Shown here: positions 1-5,047 of the stretch, piece after piece
Numbering within the stretch: position 1 is the first letter of the stretch
How the letters are laid out: each line of letters starts with the position of its first letter
Assembly: GCA_013817135.1 (NCBI GenBank)
Contig: JACDDF010000231.1
Span: forward strand, 1-5,047
Direction of reading: 5' to 3'
Length of the DNA stretch: 5,047 nt
Source: Nitrospirales bacterium
GTDB lineage: Bacteria; Nitrospirota; Nitrospiria; Nitrospirales; UBA8639
The notes under the pieces: generated by a model
What the model saw: the letters and a program-made list of their open reading frames with translations, nothing else
Databases searched by the model: none
What the model was told of the DNA's origin: nothing
Position numbers and translations under genes: made by a program

Positions 1-799
1 TGACACGCCTTAACATTTGATCTTTAACACGCTGATGCAGGTTAAGTGCCTCGATTTGATCAACAAATTGATCAGCCAGGCCAATCCGGCGCTTCTCAAG
101 TTGCGCCTTCGTATTTTTAGTCGATTGCCCATCTCGATTTTGGATATAAAGTGAAAGCAACCCACGCCCCAGCTTTCGAACCGTTGCCAGACTCTCTAGC
201 GTTCGTAATCGGAGCTCTTCATCCTCCTGTTCACTGGCAATGGCCTCCTCTTCAACTTCCTCTTCCTCCAAGGTTTCCTGTAGGAGCACGATATCTCGAA
301 CACGAATCTCCTCAAGCTTCAATTGGTCGTGGAGTGATTCCAAATAATTGATATTCAAGGGCATGCCATAGACGGCACATGCCAACTCACGCTTGCCTTC
401 TTCGATGTGTTTTGCCAGCTCAATTTCGCCTTCACGGGTGAGCAAAGGCACCCGTCCCATTTCTTTTAGATACAACCGTACCGGATCATCGATACGGGTA
501 GGTTCACCTGGCGTCAAATCAATATCCAGGGAAGAATCCGTTTCCTCCTCTGAATCATCTGATTCCTCTTGCCCCGCGTTCTTTTTTAGAGCCGCCAACT
601 GCAAGGCCGTCCGCTTTGAAGGATCGATCACTTGGAGATTGACTTCGTGCAACTCGCTTAAAATGGTATGTAATTGATCAGAGGTGATCTGGTCGGCAGG
701 AAGAATACTCGTCAAGTCTTTTATGGTTACATGCCCTTTGGGCTTACCAATCTCAATTAATCGCTGAATCACCTCCGGCAATGACGCTGTCTTCCCCAT
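1..799 (-). CDS. rpoD: RNA polymerase sigma factor RpoD (sigma-70), N-terminal part, runs off the left edge
   Basis: Primary sigma factor, which directs core RNA polymerase to housekeeping promoters in the cytoplasm. The 266 codons present read without a stop. Residues about 7-60 fit region 1.1 (EVIQRLIEIGKPKGHVTIKD, then a second helical part ending in NLQVID), the autoinhibitory domain that blocks DNA binding by free sigma. An acidic linker follows at about 76-95. Residues about 104-136 are region 1.2 with the hallmark DDPVRLYLKEMGRVPLLTRE and GEIELAKHIEEG, which contacts the discriminator. From about 137 on comes the non-conserved region, including a Glu-rich stretch around 177-195. Regions 2 to 4 lie beyond the window, so the gene is cut by the edge, not broken. 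The start at 799 is chosen because an AAGGAG lies 8 bases before it; an in-frame ATG at 805 is only 2 bases from that site. The upstream neighbour is divergent, so rpoD heads its own transcript here. The family assignment is strong; an alternative sigma-70 paralogue is unlikely because region 1.1 is present. Confidence 0.95.
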   Translation of the reverse strand, partial: MGKTASLPEVIQRLIEIGKPKGHVTIKDLTSILPADQITSDQLHTILSELHEVNLQVIDPSKRTALQLAALKKNAGQEESDDSEEETDSSLDIDLTPGEPTRIDDPVRLYLKEMGRVPLLTREGEIELAKHIEEGKRELACAVYGMPLNINYLESLHDQLKLEEIRVRDIVLLQETLEEEEVEEEAIASEQEDEELRLRTLESLATVRKLGRGLLSLYIQNRDGQSTKNTKAQLEKRRIGLADQFVDQIEALNLHQRVKDQMLRRV

Positions 800-807
800 T
801 AACATAG

Positions 808-813
808 CTCCTT
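808..813 (-). promoter_or_regulatory. Shine-Dalgarno of rpoD that decides its start
   Basis: The minus strand reads AAGGAG here. Two in-frame ATG codons follow, beginning at 805 and 799. The spacer is 2 bases to the first and 8 to the second, so only the second is in the normal range. The encoded N-terminus is then MGKTASLPEV rather than MLMGKTASLPEV. Confidence 0.8.
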
Positions 814-834
814 AAAAATTAATAGCTCAACCCA

Positions 835-843
835 ATCATACCA
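835..843 (-). promoter_or_regulatory. Candidate extended -10 promoter for rpoD
   Basis: The minus strand reads TGGTATGAT, which is an extended -10 (TGn) followed by a hexamer matching TATAAT at five of six positions. No good -35 is found 16-18 bases upstream (the best triplet is TTG in an ATTGGC context), which is usual for extended -10 promoters. Transcription would begin near 828, giving a leader of about 28 bases before the ATG at 799 that contains the Shine-Dalgarno. Position and polarity fit rpoD well. Called by eye only. Confidence 0.45.
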
Positions 844-944
844 CTTTTCGTATTGAGCCAATGGGCCCTCTCAACACAAGAAACCAATCGGTCCTGCCTC
901 ATCGTTCTTCCCAACAAAGAACATTACATTTCAGAGACGTGGGC

Positions 945-961
945 AATCTGTCATACAGATT
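945..961. repeat. Perfect inverted repeat, 7-base arms with 3-base centre
   Basis: AATCTGT, then CAT, then ACAGATT. The arms are exact complements. No run of T follows on either strand, so it does not look like a terminator. It lies about 100 bases upstream of the candidate rpoD promoter and could be a protein-binding site or a chance hairpin. It is not a LexA box: the CTG and CAG are separated by only 5 bases. Confidence 0.4.
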
Positions 962-1239
962 TACAGAGAAATCGCCCTCCAGTCTGTATTAAGTACGTCA
1001 TACCGAGTTTTGGGCGAAACCAGGAAAAAGACCTATTGTTTAAAAAAAGCGAAGGTAAAAATACAAGGCGCAATTTGATAACACTATATAAAAAATTTTA
1101 CTGTAAAGTAAAGCTATTTCCTAAATGAATAACAAAGTCACCTATAACAAAGCACTTATCATTCCGCTGAAAATTTCATCGGCCTTATCTAATCTAAAAT
1201 AATGATTAACTACTTGTTTTTATTAAAAAATTATCCATT

Positions 1240-1267
1240 AAGATCATGCAATAGATTCTGTGATCTT
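1240..1267. repeat. Perfect 7-base dyad with 14-base spacer
   Basis: AAGATCA and TGATCTT are exact inverted copies separated by 14 bases. The left arm overlaps a weak -10-like TAAGAT (1239-1244), which has a TTGTTT (1214-1219) 19 bases upstream. An operator near a promoter for the gene at 1405 is possible but unproven. The spacing is wider than a CRP/FNR-type half-site arrangement. Confidence 0.3.
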
Positions 1268-1350
1268 TCCCTCAAAGAGACAAAATCTACAAAAACTATT
1301 AAGAAAACACTGCTACATCCGACAAGATAACCTATGACCGCCTTCTCGAA

Positions 1351-1373
1351 CCTAAAAAGTCCCTGGACTTAGG
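1351..1373 (+). promoter_or_regulatory. Hairpin in the leader just before the ribosome binding site of the REC-GGDEF-EAL gene
   Basis: AAGTCC at 1357-1362 and GGACTT at 1365-1370 are exact complements around CT. Outside them CCTAA on the left can pair with TTAGG on the right if three A residues bulge. In RNA the innermost C-G pair would open to give a four-base loop (CCTG). The structure ends 13 bases before the AGGGAG at 1387. No T tract follows, so termination is unlikely; a protein operator or a leader element affecting translation are the options. Confidence 0.35.
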
Positions 1374-1404
1374 AACGAGCTGAAACAGGGAGAAAGCAGC
1401 AATC

Positions 1405-3084
1405 ATGATTTCACTTTTGTTGGTTGAAGATGACCTAAAAGAAGCGTTGGTTATTAGAAACATGCTGAAAGAAGGTCTCCAAAACCAATTTACCTTGGAG
1501 CATGGCCTTTCTCTCAGCGATGCTCTCGACCTCATTCAACAAAACCAATTTCAAGCCATTATTCTGGACTCGCATCTGCCAGACGGGAAATCATTTGAAT
1601 CCATTCTGCAATTCATGCAGTTTTGCCCTGATGTCCCGATTCTGATTTTGAGCGGCGTTGAGGAGGAAGACCAGGCAATTCAAGCTGTGAAAAGTGGAGC
1701 CCAGGACTATTTAATCAAAGGCCAGACCAGCAGCTCGACTCTGTGCCGGGCCATTCGGTACGCCATGGAACGACAGAAAGCCACACAACGCATTACCCAA
1801 TTGGCTCATTACGACCATCTGACAGGGCTTGCAAACAGAGGCCTTTTTTATGAACGATTAAATTGTGCCGTGGCTCGCTGTCATCGGAACGACACGGCAA
1901 TCGCTCTAATGTTTTTGGACCTGGACCATTTCAAAGATATTAACGACACCCTCGGCCATGAATATGGGGATTCGTTACTCAAAACTGTGGCCGCACGAAT
2001 CAAAAAATGTATTAGAGAAATTGACACGGGTGTCCGATTAGGAGGAGATGAATTTGCAGTCCTTTTAGAACAAATCGTGTCGATTGAGGACGTGGCCTCT
2101 GTTGCGCAACGCATTCTTCACCTCCTGGCTCAGCCCGTCATTATCAAGCAGCACCAACTGCATGTGACCGGAAGCCTCGGGATCACCATCTATCCCTGGG
2201 ATGGCGCCAATTCCCAGGAACTTTTATCCCATGCCGATGCCGCGATGTATCGAGCCAAAGCGCAAGGCGGCAATACCTATCAGTTTTACACCGCCGGCAT
2301 GAAAACAGCTGGCCTCGATGGCTCCACGCTTGAGATGGAACTCAGTCGAGCTTTGGCAAAAGAAGAATTTCTCCTCCATTACCAACCACAAATGAATATT
2401 AGCACCAAGCAAGTCATTGGCATGGAAGCGTTGTTGCGCTGGCATCACCCCTACCAAGGCCTCATTGGTCCGAATCACTTCATTCCCCAAGCCGAAGAAA
2501 ATGGCATGATCATTCCGATAGGCGAATGGGTCTTACGTTCAGCCAGCAAACAGGCCAAATACTGGGAAAAGCAGGGATTTCCTGCTCCTCGTGTCGCCGT
2601 GAACCTCTCAGCCAGGCAAATCCATCAGGGGCATCTCCCTGCACTCATACAAGACATCCTCAAGCATTCACATCTGGATCCGGAAAATCTCAAACTTGAA
2701 CTTACCGAGACGTTTCTGATTCATGAAACAGAAGAAACCATACAGACCCTCCGCGAAATCAAGGCGATGGGCGTCCATCTGTACATTGATGATTTTGGGG
2801 CGGGTTATGCTTCCCTTCGATACCTGAAGTCATTTCCCGTGGATGGCATCAAACTCGACCAAAGCCTCATTCAAAATCTCCCACACAGTACCAACGATGC
2901 CGCTATCGTCATAGCCGTCATTTCTTTGGCCAAAGCCCTGGGACTACAAGTCATCGCAGAAGGAGTGGAAACACAAGAACAAGCGGATTTCCTGGAAAAA
3001 CATGGATGCGATGCAATGCAAGGGTATTGGATCGCACCGCCACTCCCGGCCAATGAAAGCGCCCAGCACATGGTGCACATGTAA
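1405..3084 (+). CDS. Response regulator with GGDEF and EAL domains (REC-GGDEF-EAL), cyclic di-GMP turnover
   Basis: Cytosolic response regulator that can both make cyclic di-GMP from two GTP and hydrolyse it to pGpG, a switch between motile and attached life. The 559 residues form three domains and contain no membrane segment. REC (about 1-122) has acidic residues E8 and D9, phosphoacceptor D55 in ILDSHLPDG, S83 and K105. GGDEF (about 128-296) has DHLTGLANR at 137-145, metal ligand D172 in LDLDHFKDIND and the active motif GGDEF at 213-217. The inhibitory I-site REID (204-207) stands five residues before it, so product inhibition is expected. EAL (about 307-550) has EALLRW at 341-346, N400 in NLS, E432 and E435 in LELTE, DDFGAGYASL at 462-471, K483, E519 and E522 in EGVE, and Q539, the full catalytic set. 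The ATG at 1405 is preceded by AGGGAG at 12 bases, and the REC fold begins at once, so a later start is excluded. Whether synthesis or hydrolysis dominates cannot be read from the sequence. Its kinase is unknown; the downstream kinase is one candidate. Confidence 0.96.
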   Translation: MISLLLVEDDLKEALVIRNMLKEGLQNQFTLEHGLSLSDALDLIQQNQFQAIILDSHLPDGKSFESILQFMQFCPDVPILILSGVEEEDQAIQAVKSGAQDYLIKGQTSSSTLCRAIRYAMERQKATQRITQLAHYDHLTGLANRGLFYERLNCAVARCHRNDTAIALMFLDLDHFKDINDTLGHEYGDSLLKTVAARIKKCIREIDTGVRLGGDEFAVLLEQIVSIEDVASVAQRILHLLAQPVIIKQHQLHVTGSLGITIYPWDGANSQELLSHADAAMYRAKAQGGNTYQFYTAGMKTAGLDGSTLEMELSRALAKEEFLLHYQPQMNISTKQVIGMEALLRWHHPYQGLIGPNHFIPQAEENGMIIPIGEWVLRSASKQAKYWEKQGFPAPRVAVNLSARQIHQGHLPALIQDILKHSHLDPENLKLELTETFLIHETEETIQTLREIKAMGVHLYIDDFGAGYASLRYLKSFPVDGIKLDQSLIQNLPHSTNDAAIVIAVISLAKALGLQVIAEGVETQEQADFLEKHGCDAMQGYWIAPPLPANESAQHMVHM

Positions 3085-3193
3085 GTAAGGACAATTCCCG
3101 CGTCCCTTCTGTCTCCTTCGACCATCTTAAAGCTTAAACTCCTGTGATCCTGCTACTGATATTGCATCCTTACTCTGCACCCTGAACCTCCCT

Positions 3194-3219
3194 ATTGTTG
3201 GTTGTCCGACAATTTAATT
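3194..3219 (+). terminator. Possible weak terminator or stem-loop after the REC-GGDEF-EAL gene
   Basis: ATTGTTGG, TTGT, CCGACAAT form an 8-base stem (one G-U pair in RNA) with a four-base loop, followed by TTAATT. It starts about 110 bases after the stop codon at 3084. The stem is not GC-rich and the T tract is interrupted by AA, so termination would be inefficient. No better terminator was seen closer to the gene. Confidence 0.3.
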
Positions 3220-3282
3220 CCTGGCATTTCTCTTCCAACCCTCCTCCCATCACCCATTTTTCATGATTTTTTTATAGAATAT

Positions 3283-3299
3283 ATTCTTGCCTCAAGAAT
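3283..3299. repeat. Perfect hairpin, 7-base arms with 3-base loop
   Basis: ATTCTTG, CCT, CAAGAAT. The arms are exact complements. AATATA just outside the left arm (3278-3283, sharing one base) has a complement TATATT at 3310-3315, ten bases beyond the right arm. A run of seven T (3267-3273) precedes the structure rather than following it, so it is not a plus-strand terminator; on the minus strand the bases after the stem are rich in A. Role unknown. Confidence 0.4.
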
Positions 3300-3387
3300 G
3301 AGACACAGGTATATTGGATTCAGTTCATTCTATTCCATTGTTTTTATACGGATTTTTCTGCCAATTTCTGATCGAAGGCCGACCTGA

Positions 3388-3419
3388 CAGGAGGTGGGTT
3401 GGTCCTCTAAAGCCTCCTG
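3388..3419. repeat. Inverted repeat CAGGAGG / CCTCCTG
   Basis: Seven-base arms with an 18-base spacer. Beyond one A-A mismatch a G-C pair extends the symmetry, and CCTGACA occurs at both ends as a direct copy (3383-3389 and 3416-3422). The right arm overlaps the -35-like CTGACA of the candidate promoter at 3417-3447. No T tract follows. It could be an operator; chance is not excluded. Confidence 0.35.
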
Positions 3420-3447
3420 ACAACCAAGAAGACATCCTTCGTATAAA
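3417..3447 (+). promoter_or_regulatory. Candidate sigma-70 promoter upstream of the decayed sensor and the kinase
   Basis: CTGACA (3417-3422) and TATAAA (3442-3447) each match the consensus hexamers at five of six positions. The spacer is 19 bases, longer than the best 17. It points towards the membrane-segment remnant and the REC-PAS kinase and overlaps the CAGGAGG/CCTCCTG inverted repeat. Transcription would start near 3454, more than 400 bases before the kinase start. Called by eye. Confidence 0.3.
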
Positions 3448-3603
3448 CCATTCTTATTGATCGGATTTCTTGAGAGACATTGCACGCCAGTGAGGTAGAA
3501 CTTGTTCCAATTGATATATGGGTACAGCAGGACAGAATCTCATCAAATCCTACCGTCACCACCTGAGGCCAGAAGCACACCCATCCAATTCACACAAATT
3601 CAT

Positions 3604-3762
3604 ATGGCATGGATTATAGGCCTAACCATTATCATCTTTGCCTTGGATCTCATGACACCACTCGATGTTGCCACGTGAGCGCTTTATCTTTTCGTAATTT
3701 TGGTGACCCTGATTGTTCGGCATAAGACATTCAGCATATCTGGGGGGTCTCATTGCAGCTAA
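3604..3762 (+). pseudogene. Remnant of a membrane sensor (kinase-type) N-terminus, interrupted by TGA
   Basis: From the ATG at 3604 the frame reads MAWIIGLTIIIFALDLMTPL then DVAT, meets TGA at 3676-3678, and continues in the same frame as ALYLFVILVTLIVRHKTF until TAA at 3760. Two hydrophobic segments flank a D-L-x-T-P-L-x-V-A motif. From memory this resembles the N-terminal membrane unit of bacterial PAS or GGDEF sensors, where a glycine and L-Y-V-L would follow at the position of the stop. I see this similarity but cannot confirm it by search. The frame is open upstream to 3499, so the original start may be earlier. After residue F (3730-3732) the likeness is lost, suggesting a frameshift or deletion. 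The next gene is in a different frame, so this is not its N-terminus. Alternatives are a 24-residue single-span peptide (no ribosome binding site seen) or chance. Confidence 0.5.
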
Positions 3763-3871
3763 AAAAGCCTAATGTCCTACAGGCCCTTCCATATGTTTAT
3801 TGACGAATACATTTCTACATTCCCGCTCATTCTCAGTTTTTCCATTTCCATTCATGGGATCCCCGTCAAAC

Positions 3872-5047
3872 ATGCCACCCCGTATTGAAAAACCTCAACT
3901 CACCACTCTCCGAATTTTTATCGTCAATAATAGCCCAAGTGACCGATCCACCTATACTCGGTGGATCCGGCACTCAGCCTCGCTTCGCCTCGACATTCAA
4001 GAAATGGAAACGGGAGCCCAAGCCTGGGAAGCCTGCAGGATCTCCCCTCCTCACTGTCTCCTTTTGGATGACCAATTGCCGGATATGACCGGGTTAGAAT
4101 TCCTAGCGAAAGTACGGGGACCACACTCACAGTCAAAGACTCCCATCATTTTTCTCACCGGGTACGGTAACGAAGAAATTGCGGCTCACACAATCAAACT
4201 TGGCGCACAAGAGTATTTCAACAAAAACACTCTATCGGAAAAATTCCTCTGGCATCATATGGAGCAGGCGATTGAGCAGTTTACCACCATACCTCGCATA
4301 CGCTCTCTTGAACGGCAGTCCAGCATCATCTTGCAATCATCCAGCGATGGAATCCTTGTCGTCGGACAGGACGGCCTGATCCGTTTTTCCAATCCTGCAG
4401 CAGAGCAGCTCTTTCTAAGGACATCCGAACAACTCACCGGATCCCCCTTTGGTTTCCCGGTCTCCGCAAACCAGACGACGGAAATAGAAATCATGAGCGA
4501 ACCCGGACGACCGACTCCTGTAGAAATGCGGGTGGTCCCTATTGAGTGGGATGAAGAACCCGCATTTTTGGCCTCTCTCAGGGATGTGACAGAACAGCGA
4601 AGGGCAGAAGACGAACGACGCCGTCATGAAATCGAACGGCAATACTCACAAAAACTGGAAAGCCTGGGAGTACTCGCCGGAGGTATCGCGCATGATTTCA
4701 ACAATCTCCTGATGACTATTGTGGCCCGCTCCGGCCTCGCACTTCGCGCTCTTCCTCCTGACGCTCCGGCTCGAGAGCACTTGGACTTCATTGAAAAAGC
4801 CGGGCTTCGCGGCGGGGAATTGGCCAATAAAATGTTGGCATTTGCCGGACAGACCCGCTTGGATTTTCAAGTCATCAATCTTCCGAAGCTTCTCGAGGAC
4901 ATGGCCCCTTTCCTCCGGGCCACCCTTTCAAAACGACTAACTTTCGAATACGATCTCGCCCCCTCCCTTCCACCGATTCGAGCCGACCAGGCTCAATTGC
5001 GCCAAATTATAATGAATATCGTTATAAACGCATCAGAGTCCTTTATA
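3872..5047 (+). CDS. REC-PAS-HisKA sensor histidine kinase, N-terminal part, runs off the right edge
   Basis: Soluble two-component kinase, 392 codons present and open to the window end. REC (about 13-135) has phosphoacceptor candidate D66 in LLLDDQLPDMTG, T96 in FLTGYG and K118, but the acidic pair normally found after the first strand is N19-N20 (IFIVNNSPSDRS). A PAS-like domain (about 147-243) has SSSDGILVVGQDGLIRFSNP and ends in SLRDVTEQRRAE. A charged helix leads to HisKA (about 255-325), with the H-box LAGGIAHDFNNLL and phosphoacceptor H274. The ATP-binding domain begins around 370; its N-box reads QLRQIIMNIVINASES (N382, N386). The G boxes, and any C-terminal receiver common in this class, lie outside. 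No membrane segment is present. The start is uncertain: ATG at 3854 and TTG at 3800 are also in frame, and none has a clear Shine-Dalgarno; 3872 is the ATG nearest the receiver fold. It may phosphorylate the REC-GGDEF-EAL protein, by proximity only. Confidence 0.92.
   Translation, partial: MPPRIEKPQLTTLRIFIVNNSPSDRSTYTRWIRHSASLRLDIQEMETGAQAWEACRISPPHCLLLDDQLPDMTGLEFLAKVRGPHSQSKTPIIFLTGYGNEEIAAHTIKLGAQEYFNKNTLSEKFLWHHMEQAIEQFTTIPRIRSLERQSSIILQSSSDGILVVGQDGLIRFSNPAAEQLFLRTSEQLTGSPFGFPVSANQTTEIEIMSEPGRPTPVEMRVVPIEWDEEPAFLASLRDVTEQRRAEDERRRHEIERQYSQKLESLGVLAGGIAHDFNNLLMTIVARSGLALRALPPDAPAREHLDFIEKAGLRGGELANKMLAFAGQTRLDFQVINLPKLLEDMAPFLRATLSKRLTFEYDLAPSLPPIRADQAQLRQIIMNIVINASESFI

Larger units (their letters stand above)
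800..1404. other. Divergent AT-rich intergenic region between rpoD and the cyclic di-GMP gene
   Basis: About 600 bases separate two divergently read genes. The half near 1404 is visibly richer in A and T than the coding regions. It holds the rpoD leader and candidate promoter, several short dyads listed separately, and the ribosome binding site of the next gene (AGGGAG at 1387-1392, a rather long 12 bases from the ATG). An open frame at 853-1128 (plus strand) starts with TTG, lacks a ribosome binding site and reads as low-information protein, so it is not called. I found no tRNA, no convincing small RNA with a terminator, and no strong sigma-70 promoter for the downstream gene. The best -10-like match is TAAAAT at 1195-1200, without a matching -35. 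Confidence 0.7.
3085..3603. other. Non-coding stretch downstream of the cyclic di-GMP gene
   Basis: I read both strands and see no credible gene. The longest plus-strand frame (3202-3387) needs a TTG start, has no ribosome binding site and overlaps two inverted repeats. The stretch holds a possible weak terminator at 3194-3219, a perfect hairpin at 3283-3299, a larger inverted repeat at 3388-3419 and a possible promoter at 3417-3447. An open frame from 3499 runs without a stop into the decayed membrane segment at 3604, so the last 100 bases may have been the start of that former gene. Confidence 0.6.

Noticed and set aside
151..677. Two plus-strand open frames over rpoD
   Set aside because: They lie antisense to a clear RpoD reading frame and have Pro/Ser-rich composition typical of shadow frames.
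945..961. LexA-type SOS box
   Set aside because: The CTG and CAG are separated by 5 bases rather than the spacing of known LexA boxes.
853..1128. Open reading frame of 91 codons on the plus strand in the rpoD intergenic region
   Set aside because: It begins with TTG, has no ribosome binding site, starts next to the rpoD promoter candidate and shows no domain-like pattern.
1365..1380. Sigma-54 (-24/-12) promoter near GG at 1365
   Set aside because: No GC doublet occurs ten bases after the GG, and the TTGC element is missing.
1881..3125. Minus-strand open frames within and over the end of the REC-GGDEF-EAL gene
   Set aside because: They are antisense shadows of a gene whose every domain motif is intact on the plus strand.
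3202..3387. A 61-codon plus-strand frame starting with TTG
   Set aside because: No ribosome binding site, start inside a stem-loop, overlaps a second hairpin, and no recognisable protein pattern.
3793..3888. A 31-codon frame overlapping the kinase start, a possible leader peptide
   Set aside because: No ribosome binding site and no typical attenuator structure; overlap by chance is more likely.
3885..4136. Open frames on both strands overlapping the start of the kinase
   Set aside because: They overlap the receiver domain reading frame (REC motifs from 3911 on) and are shadows.
4179..4940. Several open frames on both strands inside the kinase gene
   Set aside because: The frame from 3872 carries PAS, H-box and N-box motifs without interruption, so the others are shadows.
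1..5047. CRISPR array, insertion sequence ends, tRNA or rRNA genes
   Set aside because: No regularly spaced direct repeats, transposase motifs, or cloverleaf/rRNA sequences were seen.

Overview
The window looks like ordinary chromosomal DNA from a Gram-negative-type bacterium with mid-range base composition. It holds the 5' part of a housekeeping sigma factor gene and two signal-transduction genes. The sigma factor has an RpoD-type region 1.1, region 1.2 and acidic non-conserved region. Abundant REC, GGDEF, EAL and PAS-kinase genes, together with a decayed 'D-L-x-T-P-L-x-V-A' membrane sensor segment, remind me of Nitrospirota such as the Nitrospira or Leptospirillum relatives. That assignment is a recollection-based guess with low confidence; no marker in the window settles it.

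Layout. Positions 1-799 (minus strand) are the first 266 codons of rpoD, which continues beyond the left edge. Its start is fixed by a Shine-Dalgarno and it has a plausible extended -10 promoter. Positions 800-1404 are a long AT-rich divergent intergenic region with no credible gene but several short perfect dyads, the last one just before the next ribosome binding site. Positions 1405-3084 (plus strand) encode a complete 559-residue REC-GGDEF-EAL response regulator for cyclic di-GMP. Positions 3085-3603 are non-coding by my reading and contain three inverted repeats and one possible promoter. Positions 3604-3762 are the remains of a membrane sensor's N-terminus, broken by a stop codon. Positions 3872-5047 (plus strand) are the first 392 codons of a REC-PAS-HisKA histidine kinase that runs off the right edge just after its N-box.

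How the genes may work together. The REC-GGDEF-EAL protein has every residue needed for phosphorylation, cyclic di-GMP synthesis, product inhibition and cyclic di-GMP hydrolysis, so it reads as a phosphorylation-controlled bifunctional enzyme. The kinase downstream could be its phosphodonor or could belong to a separate pathway; 787 bases and a decayed gene lie between them, so a single operon is not assured. The kinase's N-terminal receiver has lost the acidic metal-binding pair (Asn-Asn instead), so that domain is probably not a standard phospho-switch. I see no evidence of a new kind of system. The most notable items are the altered receiver, the sensor fossil next to it, and the dyad-rich spacer between rpoD and the cyclic di-GMP gene.
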